Below, piece after piece: positions 23,713-32,735 of a DNA stretch of 41,055 nucleotides. The translations under genes were made by a program, and so were the position numbers. This stretch comes from Chitinophagales bacterium (GTDB taxonomy: Bacteria; Bacteroidota; Bacteroidia; Chitinophagales; S012-47). Under the pieces are notes generated by a model that ran no database searches, was not told where the DNA came from, and saw only the letters and a list, made by a program, of their open reading frames with translations. The stretch lies in assembly GCA_015487695.1 (NCBI GenBank), contig WFPF01000035.1, positions 1 to 41,055 of the forward strand, written 5' to 3'. Position 1 is the stretch's first letter. Each line of letters starts with the position of its first letter.

Positions 23713-24444
23713 TTCGTGGAGCAGGACCAGGAAGTGGCCGTCATTATCTTCAAATACGATCTGCATTTCCCAACCCGTTTTTTTGCAAGCCATGCGCAGA
23801 GGAGGAGGTGCTACATAAAGCCATTTAAATGGAGCGCCTTCAATGTTTCGCCATTGCATGCTGTATTTCACCGTCCCGAAATACTTTTCCTCTTTGTTTT
23901 TATTTACAGCATCCGGAATCTCCACACTCATATCCGTAGAGTCAAAGATCAGGCGACCTCCGGGGCGAATCAGCTTATGGGCATGGTCAAGAAAGTGCTC
24001 CAGCCCTTCTAAATCTTCTGTGAGTCCAATGCCGTTCATCAGCATCAGCAGTGTATCGAAGCGCTGTTCCGTATATTCAAAAATATTTGCACGGATCACC
24101 TTTTTCAGCCCCTGGCGTTTCATTACCTCAATATTCATAGGCGAAATGTCCATGCTTGTTACATCCGCTTCTTCCTCCTGCAGGATCAGCGAGTGGCAGC
24201 CGCTGCCTGCTCCGATGTCGAGAATCTTGCCCCGGCACAAGCTCAGCGCAAAGTTTTCGGCTTCGGGCAGGGCGTCCTGATCGCGAAAGTAAATGGAGAC
24301 GGGTACTTCAAAAGATCCGAAAAGCGATTTATTGACAATCACTTCCTGCCGATGACCGTCCAGATAGGCGAGCAGGGCACAGCCCATAGGTTCCCACGAC
24401 TTTGCCGGTCTTCCACTTCCAACGGGTGAAAATTTCTTGTTCAC
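23704..24444 (-). CDS. class I SAM-dependent methyltransferase
   Basis: The 246-residue protein has the Rossmann-type SAM-binding core: motif I ILDIGAGSGCHSLIL, the acidic end of strand 2 at SMDISPMNIEVM, FDTLLMLMNGIGL for motif IV, and LIRPGGRLIFDSTDM for motif VI. The start is GTG (24442-24444), 18 bp after the S41 protease stop on the same strand; no nearer ATG fits the fold. The substrate is not evident; the layout is that of the broad Methyltransf_25/11 group. It ends inside the receiver gene by a 9-bp convergent overlap. Confidence 0.88.
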   Translation of the reverse strand: MNKKFSPVGSGRPAKSWEPMGCALLAYLDGHRQEVIVNKSLFGSFEVPVSIYFRDQDALPEAENFALSLCRGKILDIGAGSGCHSLILQEEEADVTSMDISPMNIEVMKRQGLKKVIRANIFEYTEQRFDTLLMLMNGIGLTEDLEGLEHFLDHAHKLIRPGGRLIFDSTDMSVEIPDAVNKNKEEKYFGTVKYSMQWRNIEGAPFKWLYVAPPPLRMACKKTGWEMQIVFEDNDGHFLVLLHESA

Positions 24445-24462
24445 TTCTCTTTTTGATAGTGA

Positions 24463-26058
24463 CTATTTTTCAACACGAAGCTCTTTGAAGATTTCTTCAT
24501 TGTCCATTACTTCCAACGCTTTCCGAAAATCGTGACGATAGTCGTTGAATACCTGATAATAAGCATTGACATCCCAGAGATCACGTGCAATCAATGCCTT
24601 TAACTGAGTAGTTAATAGCAATTCCGATTTTTCAATCTGATCATCATTGCGGGCAATGCCTTCCTTTTCGGCAAATTCAATAAAATCAGCCATAATCTTA
24701 TCCATCGGAAAATTCTTTTTAAAGCTGTTTACCTCCGGATAACGGCTTAGTATTTCTTCCCTGTTTTTATTGACATAGGTAAGTGCAAACTTATTCAGGA
24801 TGCCTTTGCGGGTCACATCCCGCAGGTAATCGGAGTTTTGGCTCGTATCAAGCGGAACAAAAATGTCGGGCATAATGCCACCACCTCCGTAGACTACACG
24901 CTTGTTAGGGGTGTAGTATCTCAGCGAATCAGGGAAGTGAAGGCTGTCGGCATGGGTAAGTTCACCGTGTTCAAAACGCCTGAAGGTTTCTTTGTAGTAG
25001 TCTGATTTTTTCCCTTTGTCATAGGGCTTTTGAATGCAGCGGCCGGTAGGTGTAAAGTATTTGGCAATGGTCAGGCGAATCTCGCTGCCGTCCGGAAGCG
25101 TGTACGGTTTCTGTACCAGCCCTTTGCCGAAGCTTCTTCTTCCCACAACCAGGCCGCGGTCCCAGTCCTGAATGGCCCCGGAAACGATTTCACTGGCCGA
25201 TGCCGATCCCTCATCAATCAAGACAATAAGTTTTCCGCTTTCGAAATCACCGCGGGATGAGGCCCGGAGCGGACGCTTGGGTGAGTGCTCACCTTCCGTG
25301 TATACGATCATTTTTCCCCATTCAAGGAATTCATCGGCCAGTTCAAATGCCGTGTACAGATAGCCTCCTCCGTTGCCCGTAAGGTCAAGGATGAGGTTTT
25401 CCATGCCCTGCTCTTTCAGCTCGTGAAGCTTCTGCCTGAATTCCTTGGATGTGGATGCGGCAAAACGATTTACTTTTATGTAGCCTGTTTTTGGTGTGGC
25501 CATATAACTGGCATCGATGCTGTAGAGCGGAATTTTATCGCGCACGATGTCAAAGTAGAGCAGATCGCTCACTCCGTTTCTTTTGATTCCGACATTGACA
25601 ACCGAGCCCGACTTGCCCAGAAGCCTCTCCCTTACTCCGTCATTCGAAATATTTACGCCCGCCACATTCTCCTTGTTGATCTCGATGATCTGATCTCCCG
25701 CCATGATCCCGAGTTTCTCCGAAGGCCCTCCCGAAATGGGACTTACCACGATAATAGTGTCGTTGAGAATATTGAAGTAAATCCCGATGCCTTCAAATTC
25801 GCTGGCAAGCTTCTGATTTTCAGATTTTACCCTCTTTGCAGGAATGTAAACCGAATGCGGGTCCAGTTCTTTCATGATCCCGCTTATAGCATCTTCCACT
25901 ATTTTATCTGCATCCAGATCTTCAACGTATTGTTGAGAAATAATGGCGATGGCGGCATCCATCTTTTTCTGAGCCTTTACCAGCCCAGTGTCAATCTGGG
26001 CCCGGGCGTTGACTGAAAAAAGCAAGGCCAGTATTCCGCTTATTAAGATTCTTTGCAT
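24463..26058 (-). CDS. S41 family C-terminal processing peptidase (CtpA/Tsp-like)
   Basis: Periplasmic serine protease that trims proteins from their C-termini. I start at ATG 26058 because a signal peptide (MQRILISGILALLFSVNARAQ) begins there; the ORF-track start at 26112 is a TTG in an AT-rich leader. The 531-residue mature layout is a PDZ domain (about 65-165: ISGGPSEKLGIMAGDQIIEI), then the protease core with LDLTGNGGGYL, the Ser site DEGSASASEIVSGA and the Lys site RRSFGKGLVQ, followed by a C-terminal helical extension. Both catalytic residues are present. The methyltransferase follows after 18 bp and is probably co-transcribed. Confidence 0.94.
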   Translation of the reverse strand: MQRILISGILALLFSVNARAQIDTGLVKAQKKMDAAIAIISQQYVEDLDADKIVEDAISGIMKELDPHSVYIPAKRVKSENQKLASEFEGIGIYFNILNDTIIVVSPISGGPSEKLGIMAGDQIIEINKENVAGVNISNDGVRERLLGKSGSVVNVGIKRNGVSDLLYFDIVRDKIPLYSIDASYMATPKTGYIKVNRFAASTSKEFRQKLHELKEQGMENLILDLTGNGGGYLYTAFELADEFLEWGKMIVYTEGEHSPKRPLRASSRGDFESGKLIVLIDEGSASASEIVSGAIQDWDRGLVVGRRSFGKGLVQKPYTLPDGSEIRLTIAKYFTPTGRCIQKPYDKGKKSDYYKETFRRFEHGELTHADSLHFPDSLRYYTPNKRVVYGGGGIMPDIFVPLDTSQNSDYLRDVTRKGILNKFALTYVNKNREEILSRYPEVNSFKKNFPMDKIMADFIEFAEKEGIARNDDQIEKSELLLTTQLKALIARDLWDVNAYYQVFNDYRHDFRKALEVMDNEEIFKELRVEK

Positions 26059-26219
26059 GTCTGATTTTAGTTGATAAGAAAGGTGTTGATTCGTATAAAT
26101 GTTAAAATACAAAGGAAATTGCTCCGAATAGGTTCAGCATGTGTTGGCTTTGAGATTTTTAACGTTCAGCTCATCGCATTTGACGAATTTTTGCATTCTC
26201 TGCCCTTTTCCTAAGTGAC

Positions 26220-26227
26220 TACCTTTG
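26220..26227 (+). promoter_or_regulatory. -7 promoter element TACCTTTG for the 5'-nucleotidase gene
   Basis: A perfect TAnnTTTG, 17 nt before the ATG at 26245. A TTTTTG (ending 26193) lies 26 nt upstream, somewhat too far for a standard -33. It disfavours the GTG start at 26215, which would be upstream of the transcript. Confidence 0.5.
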
Positions 26228-26244
26228 CGCTAAAATACAAAGCA

Positions 26245-27792
26245 ATGTTACCAAGAAGAGTGCGTTTTTTCCTCCTTTGCGTTTTTGTTCTTGCCCTTGC
26301 GTCCTGCTCCGGCTCAAAAGGATCGAAGAGCGAGGCAATTGATATTACCGTCATTCAGCTTAATGACGTTTATGAAATTGCTCCCGTAGACGGTGGGCGA
26401 TATGGCGGCATGGCCCGCGTAGCTCATGTGATCAGAGAGGAAAAAGAAAGGAATCCCAATACCCTGGCGGTAGTAGCCGGGGATTTTCTCAGTCCTTCTC
26501 TTCTCGGAACTCTTAAATTAAATGGCAAACGCATCAGCGGTATGCAAATGATAGAGGTTTTTAATGCTGCCGGCATTGATCTCGTCACTTTCGGGAATCA
26601 TGAATTTGATCTCAATCGCGATGCTCTGCAGGAAAGAATCTATGCCTCGGAATTTGAATATACCACGGCCAATGTGTTTCAGAAGGTGGGCAATGATACC
26701 CTTCCGTTTCAGGAAATGAAAAACGGACGCATTGTCAATATTCCTTCTTTTGTAAAGCGAAAGTTCAGCAATGCAGAGGGTCATGTGGCCGAACTCGGGA
26801 TTTTTGGAGTGACACTCCCCTTTACCCGTAAAGACTGGGTTATATATGCTCCGGTAGAGAAGAAAATCAGAGAGATGCTCGATTCCCTGCAATCGGCTGA
26901 TGCCGTGCTTGCAATTACCCACCTTGACTATCATGACGATACAATGTATGCCCGAAAATATCCCCGGATTAATTTGATTATCGGGGGACACGATCATGAG
27001 CATATGTTTTTTGATATTCAGGGGACTCTGGTTGCCAAGGCCGATGCCAATGCCCGGAGCATCTATATTCATCATATACGCATCGATGCCGGGGGCCGGG
27101 TCGATATTCACTCCGAGTTGAAAGTTATCGATGAACACATTGCGGAGGATACGGCTACGCTCAGAGTAGTGAAAAAATGGCTGAAGGTGCAGGATGAAAT
27201 ATTCCGGAAAATGAATGTGGACCCCAACGAAGTGCTGATGACAGCACCCCCCGAAGGGCTGGACGGGCTCGAAGCCACGGTTCGAAATCGTCCGAGCAAC
27301 CTGGCACAATTGATAGCAAGGGCTATGTTGAAAGCGGTTCCCGGAGCCGAAGCAGCTATTCTTAATTCAGGGTCCATCCGTGTGGATGATGTGCTCAGGG
27401 GAGAAATAACCCAGTATGATGTGCTGCGAACACTGCCTTACGGTGGAGCTATTCTGAAGGTGAAAATCAAGGGGGAACTGCTCGAAAAAGTGCTTAATGT
27501 CGGAAGACGGAACCGGGGAAACGGAGGATACCTTCAATGGGCCAATATCAGTGCGGATAGCAGGAGAAACCTTTGGATGATTAAGGGGGAACCCATCGAT
27601 AAAAACCGGGTCTATACCATTGCGATGCCGGCATTCCTGCTTTCGGGAATGGAAAGCAATCTGGGATTCCTGAACAGGGAAAACAAGGATATAATCGAGG
27701 TGGAAGAACCCGGAGAAGAGGAGATACTGAGAAAGGATATTCGCTATGCCGTCATTGCTTATATGAAAGATCTGGCCGCTGCGCAAAAATAA
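26245..27792 (+). CDS. 5'-nucleotidase / metallophosphatase family lipoprotein
   Basis: Predicted envelope nucleotidase of the UshA-like superfamily. I use ATG 26245, giving 515 residues with a lipoprotein signal (RRVRFFLLCVFVLALASC). The N-terminal calcineurin-like phosphoesterase domain shows QLNDVYEI, VVAGDFLSPS, TFGNHEFDLN, THLDYHDD and GGHDHEHM. The C-terminal 5'-nucleotidase domain shows LARAMLKAVPGAEAAILNSGSIRVDD and a DVLRTLPYGGAIL substrate-binding stretch. The first motif reads D-V-Y rather than the D-x-H of UshA, so one metal ligand differs; this form recurs in a bacterial subgroup. It is divergent from the S41 protease and followed by a weak hairpin. Confidence 0.9.
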   Translation: MLPRRVRFFLLCVFVLALASCSGSKGSKSEAIDITVIQLNDVYEIAPVDGGRYGGMARVAHVIREEKERNPNTLAVVAGDFLSPSLLGTLKLNGKRISGMQMIEVFNAAGIDLVTFGNHEFDLNRDALQERIYASEFEYTTANVFQKVGNDTLPFQEMKNGRIVNIPSFVKRKFSNAEGHVAELGIFGVTLPFTRKDWVIYAPVEKKIREMLDSLQSADAVLAITHLDYHDDTMYARKYPRINLIIGGHDHEHMFFDIQGTLVAKADANARSIYIHHIRIDAGGRVDIHSELKVIDEHIAEDTATLRVVKKWLKVQDEIFRKMNVDPNEVLMTAPPEGLDGLEATVRNRPSNLAQLIARAMLKAVPGAEAAILNSGSIRVDDVLRGEITQYDVLRTLPYGGAILKVKIKGELLEKVLNVGRRNRGNGGYLQWANISADSRRNLWMIKGEPIDKNRVYTIAMPAFLLSGMESNLGFLNRENKDIIEVEEPGEEEILRKDIRYAVIAYMKDLAAAQK

Positions 27793-27823
27793 GGACAAGC
27801 GAAAGCAGCACCTGAGCCTTCCG

Positions 27824-27842
27824 GCTTTTTATTTCTCCAAGG
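27824..27842 (+). terminator. weak terminator after the 5'-nucleotidase gene
   Basis: GAGCC-TTCC-GGCTT forms a short stem followed by TTTTTATTT. Only about five pairs, so moderate support at best. Confidence 0.4.
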
Positions 27843-27929
27843 ATTTATAATTTTAAGTGCATCTTTTACGAGGCGGGAGTGTTCCTGTAGCAATCCCGAC
27901 ATGCTTGGGAAAAAGAAAACAGCAAAGAA

Positions 27930-28397
27930 ATGCCCGAACTGTATAAGTTGATATCAGTGCTGCTGATGGCCGGGTTTAAGTATGTGGTGGCTGTGATGAT
28001 GGCACTCGGAATGGGGCTTGGCTTTCTCTGGTCCGTAATCGCATGCACCGTTGGAGGTATGCTGGGCGTGGCTGTATACACCCTGGCCGAGGAATTTCTT
28101 CGAAAACGCATTATGGCTGTTCGCAGGAGAAAAGGAAAAAAAATGTTTCGTGTCAACAGAACTTCCCGCTTAATCATCAGGATCAAGCATCACCACGGCT
28201 TGCTGGGCATTGCGGTTTTAACTCCTGTTTTACTTACCGTCCCGGTGGGAACCATTGCAGGGCTGGCCCTCGGATACCACTGGCGCGAGCTCTTTACCTA
28301 TATGTTCTTCTCCTTTCTGGGATGGTCTCTTTTCTTTTTTGGTATTTATGCACTTACGGGCTGGAACGTCAACGAGTGGTTGACGGGCATTTTTTAA
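27930..28397 (+). CDS. predicted multi-span membrane protein, hypothetical
   Basis: The 155-residue protein has about four hydrophobic spans (roughly 7-30, 33-50, 90-113 and 120-142) separated by a strongly basic loop (EEFLRKRIMAVRRRKGKKMFRV...RIKHHHG). The pairing of a Gly-rich N-terminal hairpin with HHGLLGIAVLTPVLLTVPVG recalls the small multidrug-export/SNARE-associated type of membrane proteins, but the match is loose and I do not assign it. It follows the nucleotidase by 137 bp and ends 4 nt before the convergent YkgJ-type gene. Confidence 0.75.
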   Translation: MPELYKLISVLLMAGFKYVVAVMMALGMGLGFLWSVIACTVGGMLGVAVYTLAEEFLRKRIMAVRRRKGKKMFRVNRTSRLIIRIKHHHGLLGIAVLTPVLLTVPVGTIAGLALGYHWRELFTYMFFSFLGWSLFFFGIYALTGWNVNEWLTGIF

Positions 28398-28401
28398 TGC
28401 A

Positions 28402-28893
28402 CTAGGCATAGTGCTCTTCAAGTTTCTCAAAGATGAGCGCCACAGCGGGGCAGATCAGGCTGTTGCGCTGCACGAGCAGCATATGTTTGTACATCTTTCG
28501 ATGTCGGGTGTGCGGGTAGTCGGCACATGCTTTCGGCCTTACTTCATAGATGGAACAATAATTATCGTCTGCAAGGAAGGGGCAGGGCAAAACCTTCAAT
28601 ACCAAATCCCCGTCTTCGTCTTTTTTCAAGTAGCGCTGCATGAAAAGCACGGCTTTCATGCCCAGGTGCCTGGCTATTCGGTCGATATCCCGGTCTGTAA
28701 ATTTCGGCCCGGTAGTCTTGCAGCAGTTGGCACATTGCAAACAGTCGGTGCATGCAAACGCAGCTTCATCCCGGTCGTTGATGAAACGGTCCAGGTCGCT
28801 GGGCTTTTTCTTCTTCAAGCGCTGTGCAAGCTTCTTGTTTGCAGCCTCGTTTTGACGGGCCTTCTCCAAGCGTTTGCGGTATTCCCCGGTCAT
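28402..28893 (-). CDS. YkgJ-type Cys-cluster (CxxCxxCxxCC) protein
   Basis: Putative iron- or zinc-binding protein of the YkgJ/Fe-S oxidoreductase-like family. I start at ATG 28893 (163 residues) because the 26-codon extension in the ORF track overlaps the end of the M1 peptidase gene and carries no domain. A basic, helical head (residues 1-45) leads to ACTDCLQCANCCKTTG, then PCPFLADDNYCSIYEVRPKACADYP, which is the family's usual spacing of the remaining ligands. The function is unknown. It is 31 bp downstream of the M1 aminopeptidase gene on the same strand and likely co-transcribed. Confidence 0.88.
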   Translation of the reverse strand: MTGEYRKRLEKARQNEAANKKLAQRLKKKKPSDLDRFINDRDEAAFACTDCLQCANCCKTTGPKFTDRDIDRIARHLGMKAVLFMQRYLKKDEDGDLVLKVLPCPFLADDNYCSIYEVRPKACADYPHTRHRKMYKHMLLVQRNSLICPAVALIFEKLEEHYA

Positions 28894-28924
28894 TGCTGCA
28901 TTTCTTAGCGTGGCCCCCGGCCCT

Positions 28925-30835
28925 TTAGTTATTCTGACCTTCAGAGGGCTTCCAATCCAAAATTTCGTCAATGGTTTCGTAGCTCACCGAGTGGTAATTC
29001 GGCCGGGCATCCTTATATATTTCACGGGCCATCTTCAGTCCTTCCGGTGTCTTGGCAAGCTCTTCATAAAGCGGTTTGAGAAATTTTCTGCGGCCCACCT
29101 GAATGAGGAAGGCTTTCAGACGCGGATAGGCTGCTTCGTATTGATGCTCAATGGCCAGCTGAAACCATTCTGCCAGAATTTCCGAATTGCCGCTGTCGGT
29201 AAAGTGAAATGCCTCGTCCAGTTCACTCATTTGCGTTTTGCTGAGGTCTTCGGGCATTTTGCGCAGGAAGTGAAGCCACTCGTGTGTGGTCCATTTATCG
29301 GTAGGCAAGTCCTGAGCCGGGGTGCCTCCGAGCCAGGCTTTGATACTTTCTTCTACTTTTTCAAAGCGGTCGGTTTTAACTACCGGATGATCTTCGGGCA
29401 GCCCGGGCTGGTAAATCCAAGCATCGGCATTGATGCGCCTGGCCAGCATCGAATCACCTTTAATGAGGTGTTCATTGAGATATTCCAGAAATGCTTCGGT
29501 GGTCATTGATTTGAAAGCATTGTCACTGAAGTAGTTCTTAAGAAAATTGTCGAAAGTCTCGCGCCCTGTGATCCGCTCGATATGCAGCAAAAAAAGTGAC
29601 CCTTTGTCATAGGCTATATTGGTCATTCCGTCATCCGGGTTCCTTCCTTCCAAATCCAGTTTTAGCTTGGTATCATTCCACAATCCTTCTTCTTTCAGGT
29701 CTTTCAGGTCTGTTTGCAGGTCCTGATAACTGAGTGCCCAGAGCATTTTGGCATAATCGGCCCCGTACACTTTTTCCATAATTCGTTTCTCGAAGTAGGT
29801 TGTGAAGCCTTCGTTGAGCCAAAAGTCATTCCAGGTGGCATTTGTTACCAGATTTCCGCTCCACGAGTGCGCCATCTCATGAGCAATGAGCGAGGTAAGC
29901 GAGCGGTCACCGGCCAGGATGGTGGGGGTAGCAAAGGTCAGTCGCGGGTTTTCCATTCCTCCGAAAGGAAAGCTCGGGGGCAGCACGATTACATCATAAC
30001 GATCCCAACGGTAGGGTCCGTATAGTTCTTCGGCCGCATGTAGCATCTCATCCATATCTTCAAACTCCCAGTGGGCCGCATCAATGATGGATTTCTCGGC
30101 ATACACTCCGGTTCGCTCATCAATGGGCCTGAACACCACGTCTCCGATCACCAACGCCATGAGATAGGCCGGAATGGGCTGATTCATTTCATAGTCGTAT
30201 TCTCCCGATTCGTTCTTTTCCTGAGGATTGGAAGCACTCATGAGGCTGAGCATTTCCGAAGGAACCTTTACGTGGGCATCGTAGGTAAAACGAATGCCGG
30301 GACTGTCCTGTATGGGTATCCACGTACGCGCCAGGATGGCCTGCGATTGTGTGAAAAGGTAGGGATGCTTTTTGTCGGCTGTTTGTTGTGGTGTGAGCCA
30401 CTGCACGGCCGCTGCTTCGGGCTTGCTTTTGTAGTAAATATTTACATACTGTGTTTCCGGAGTGATAGATACCCTGAGGGCTTGCCCCAGAAACTCTTTC
30501 TCTTCTCCCAGTTCAAAGCTCGTCTCTTTTTCTTCCTTTCCTCTTGTTACTTTATGAATGATCAAATCGCGCGTGTCGAAGAGTATCCGGTCCGTACCGC
30601 TTTTATTGTCAATGGTATAGCGGGCTACACCTTCAATGCTTTTATTTTCAAAATCAACAACAGCATCCCAGCTCAGATGGGTAATTACGGCTTCTGAGGG
30701 AATGGCAAAGGAGTGGGGGTCATGAAAGAGATTTTTCATTGGACTGTTTTTTTGCGGTTGCTTGTTTTCAGAAGTGTTGCAGGAGACCAGTACGAGGATG
30801 AATGTGGCAAAACAGAGGACGGAATTTTTAAACAT
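28925..30835 (-). CDS. M1 family aminopeptidase (leukotriene A4 hydrolase-like), lipoprotein
   Basis: Zinc aminopeptidase of 636 residues with a lipoprotein signal (MFKNSVLCFATFILVLVSC), so it acts in the periplasm or at the outer membrane. The M1 core has the GGMENP substrate loop, HEMAHSWSGN plus NEGFTTYFE for the zinc site (HExxH-x18-E), and the downstream YDKGSLFLLHIE. The C-terminal third is helical like the LTA4H C domain (DDGMTNIAYDKG..., FTDSGNSEILAEWFQLAIEHQYEAAYPRLKAFL). A perfect -7 element lies 24 nt before the ATG. It probably digests exported peptides; epoxide hydrolase activity is not implied. Confidence 0.95.
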   Translation of the reverse strand: MFKNSVLCFATFILVLVSCNTSENKQPQKNSPMKNLFHDPHSFAIPSEAVITHLSWDAVVDFENKSIEGVARYTIDNKSGTDRILFDTRDLIIHKVTRGKEEKETSFELGEEKEFLGQALRVSITPETQYVNIYYKSKPEAAAVQWLTPQQTADKKHPYLFTQSQAILARTWIPIQDSPGIRFTYDAHVKVPSEMLSLMSASNPQEKNESGEYDYEMNQPIPAYLMALVIGDVVFRPIDERTGVYAEKSIIDAAHWEFEDMDEMLHAAEELYGPYRWDRYDVIVLPPSFPFGGMENPRLTFATPTILAGDRSLTSLIAHEMAHSWSGNLVTNATWNDFWLNEGFTTYFEKRIMEKVYGADYAKMLWALSYQDLQTDLKDLKEEGLWNDTKLKLDLEGRNPDDGMTNIAYDKGSLFLLHIERITGRETFDNFLKNYFSDNAFKSMTTEAFLEYLNEHLIKGDSMLARRINADAWIYQPGLPEDHPVVKTDRFEKVEESIKAWLGGTPAQDLPTDKWTTHEWLHFLRKMPEDLSKTQMSELDEAFHFTDSGNSEILAEWFQLAIEHQYEAAYPRLKAFLIQVGRRKFLKPLYEELAKTPEGLKMAREIYKDARPNYHSVSYETIDEILDWKPSEGQNN

Positions 30836-30859
30836 TTAATGACGGATTATTATTTGCCA

Positions 30860-30867
30860 CAAATATA
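30860..30867 (-). promoter_or_regulatory. -7 promoter element TATATTTG for the M1 peptidase gene
   Basis: On the minus strand a perfect TAnnTTTG, 24 nt before the ATG at 30835. No clear -33 element. Confidence 0.5.
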
Positions 30868-30880
30868 AAGGAAGCCCTTC

Positions 30881-31477
30881 TTAGTTCTGCTTCTTTGTAT
30901 TCTGTCTGCGCGAAATCATGATCTGGTTAAAGATGAATGTGCCGACTGACCCGGCCACCAGCATCCAGAGGATGGCCTGACGCGGAATGCCGGAAATAAT
31001 CAGTGCTATTACGAAGTTTATAAAAACCAGCCCGACCATCCAGTAACGCGGGTTGCGATAGAGAATGCCAAAGATGGAAAGCAAGAGCAGTTTGGGAAAA
31101 AGTCCGTTGAAATCGTATAAGCCTGTGGCTTCCATCGAATACCGGAGTTGAGACGCATCATAAAACTGATAGGAGCGGGGGACAGCAAAAATGCGACTTT
31201 TCTTAAGTACTAGAGTCATTCCCGGTCGGAGATGCGGGTACAGGTCAAGTGGAAAGTTAAACGTTTTTGAGCGTGTATGCACGATCAGACCCATGTCGCT
31301 GTCAAGGCCTGATTCGGTGTTGAATTCCAGAGATATGATCTCATAGCTTTCCGCGTTTCCGGGCATGTAAAAATCCAGCGTGGCCAGCAAGCCCGTAAGA
31401 AAGGTGATCCAGGCCATGCTTTTGATGAGCAGATAGGCGCTGCGGTAGTCTTTCAGCCGGAAGGGCTTGTTTCTCAT
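30881..31477 (-). CDS. hypothetical membrane protein
   Basis: The 198-residue protein, started at ATG 31477, has one N-terminal span (about 17-38), a ~75-residue strand-rich soluble domain (SLEFNTESGLDSDMGLIVHT...KSRIFAVPRSYQFYD), and three closely packed C-terminal spans (about 125-185) ending in a basic tail. I do not recognise a family. The longer ORF begins inside the upstream Hpt gene and is unlikely. It starts 14 bp after the Hpt stop, so the two are probably co-transcribed, which hints at a signalling or sensing role, though that is inference. Confidence 0.75.
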   Translation of the reverse strand: MRNKPFRLKDYRSAYLLIKSMAWITFLTGLLATLDFYMPGNAESYEIISLEFNTESGLDSDMGLIVHTRSKTFNFPLDLYPHLRPGMTLVLKKSRIFAVPRSYQFYDASQLRYSMEATGLYDFNGLFPKLLLLSIFGILYRNPRYWMVGLVFINFVIALIISGIPRQAILWMLVAGSVGTFIFNQIMISRRQNTKKQN

Positions 31478-31491
31478 TTTTGCCCGGCCCT

Positions 31492-31839
31492 TCACTTTAT
31501 TCCTCTTTTCTTCTCGCAATACTGATGGATATCCTCCTTTGCAGCCTCCCAAAGGGCTGCTATTTCCCTTACATTATCAGAAAAAACATGAAGGTTTTTG
31601 CCCTGCCTGGCCTCTTTGTCAATGGCATTCAACTGCTGAATGACAGAATCGAGAGAGAGCATTGCCATTGAGGATTTGAGGTTGTGAATGAGTCTGTGGC
31701 ACTGACCGGAATTGTTCTGCAAAACGGAGATCTCCAGTTCTTCAATCTTCAAATCAATGTCGGGGATCATGCTGCGCAGCAATTCTACGATAAACTCTTC
31801 ATCTTCGCCAAAATTGATTCTCAAATAGTTGAAATTCAT
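31492..31839 (-). CDS. histidine phosphotransfer (Hpt) domain protein
   Basis: The 115-residue protein is a stand-alone Hpt domain used in multistep phosphorelays. The phosphorylatable residue is H52 in HNLKSSMAML, matching the family's HxLKGS pattern, preceded by the helix FIVELLRSMIPDIDLKIEELE. I choose ATG 31839: the upstream extension in the ORF track is hydrophobic, crosses a perfect -7 element and enters the divergent gene region. Its partner kinase and receiver are not adjacent; candidates in the window are the two single-domain receivers at 22820-23712. Confidence 0.85.
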   Translation of the reverse strand: MNFNYLRINFGEDEEFIVELLRSMIPDIDLKIEELEISVLQNNSGQCHRLIHNLKSSMAMLSLDSVIQQLNAIDKEARQGKNLHVFSDNVREIAALWEAAKEDIHQYCEKKRGIK

Positions 31840-31866
31840 ATCCCTGAATGCTTGATCCTCCGCTAT

Positions 31867-31874
31867 CAAAATTA
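31867..31874 (-). promoter_or_regulatory. -7 promoter element TAATTTTG for the hpt gene
   Basis: A perfect TAnnTTTG on the minus strand, 27 nt before the ATG at 31839. It supports the shorter Hpt start. Confidence 0.5.
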
Positions 31875-31957
31875 GGCAAAGCAGTTGAATGAACTTTGAA
31901 TACCTGACCCGCGTTAAATTGCCGATTTTTACACTCAAGAAGAAGCGCTCTTTCAGT

Positions 31958-32734
31958 ATGCAGAAAATTACAGACGAAGAACACGGATTTGAGCTTATGC
32001 TTGCCGATGATGTGAAGTACAGGCATTTGCAAATTGGTTATGTATTTGGCCATCCCGGGCTGAAGGGGCTCATGATGATGCTCTATCATCACAACCACTC
32101 CTTGGAAGAAATGAAAACCGAAATGTATGCCGGTTTTTTTGACGATTCAGGTTACAATATTCAGGTTGACGGAAAACTGAAGGACCTGAGTGAAGACAAG
32201 GTGATGGCAAACTACAAGGGCAAGGCCGAAGGTAACCCGGCACGGGGTTTTGGCATTGGAGTTTTGTCGCCTTTCGGAGGCGGTGTACTTGCCGCAGCTA
32301 TTTCCACTCCTGAAAATTTTTCGGATTTGCATATGGACTTTGTGGAAGACCTGGTGCAAAGCCTCGACTTTTTCGAACCGGTTAAAGAAGACGGCTGCGG
32401 AGAGTGGACCGCTTACCTCCGGGGCAAAATGCTGATCAGACAAAGTGTACCCGGCAGAGACAAGCCTGTTGCTTTTCGCTTTTCGGAGCTTGACAGTTTT
32501 GAAGCAGAATTTGGCGAAGTCAGTGAGAAGCACAAACTGCGCACATTCGAATCGGGGAAAGCCAATCTGAAGGGTCAGTGGGAAGTGAATGAAGTGATGG
32601 AGCAGTTCCTCCTTCGACTGATCTTTTTTGATGGAAGTGAGGCACAATTTACACTGCGTATGCAGGACATGAATACGATTCTGCTAAATGATGAGCCCTG
32701 GAACGTGGTCGAATCGGAAAAGAAAGAAATCTAA
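31958..32734 (+). CDS. hypothetical protein, two-part
   Basis: I do not recognise a family. With ATG 31958 the product has 258 residues; an in-frame ATG at 31889 would add 23 residues but would run across the divergent hpt promoter. The first ~135 residues look like an alpha/beta domain with a Gly-rich centre (GFGIGVLSPFGGGVLAAAIS) and end DFVEDLVQSLDFFEP. A second domain of ~110 residues is mostly strands (WTAYLRGKMLIRQ..., FTLRMQDMNTILLND), with LRGKML suggesting a beta-barrel or lipocalin-like fold. There is no signal peptide or membrane span. It is divergent from hpt and convergent, with a 1-nt gap, with the next gene. Confidence 0.7.
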   Translation: MQKITDEEHGFELMLADDVKYRHLQIGYVFGHPGLKGLMMMLYHHNHSLEEMKTEMYAGFFDDSGYNIQVDGKLKDLSEDKVMANYKGKAEGNPARGFGIGVLSPFGGGVLAAAISTPENFSDLHMDFVEDLVQSLDFFEPVKEDGCGEWTAYLRGKMLIRQSVPGRDKPVAFRFSELDSFEAEFGEVSEKHKLRTFESGKANLKGQWEVNEVMEQFLLRLIFFDGSEAQFTLRMQDMNTILLNDEPWNVVESEKKEI

Positions 32735-32735
32735 G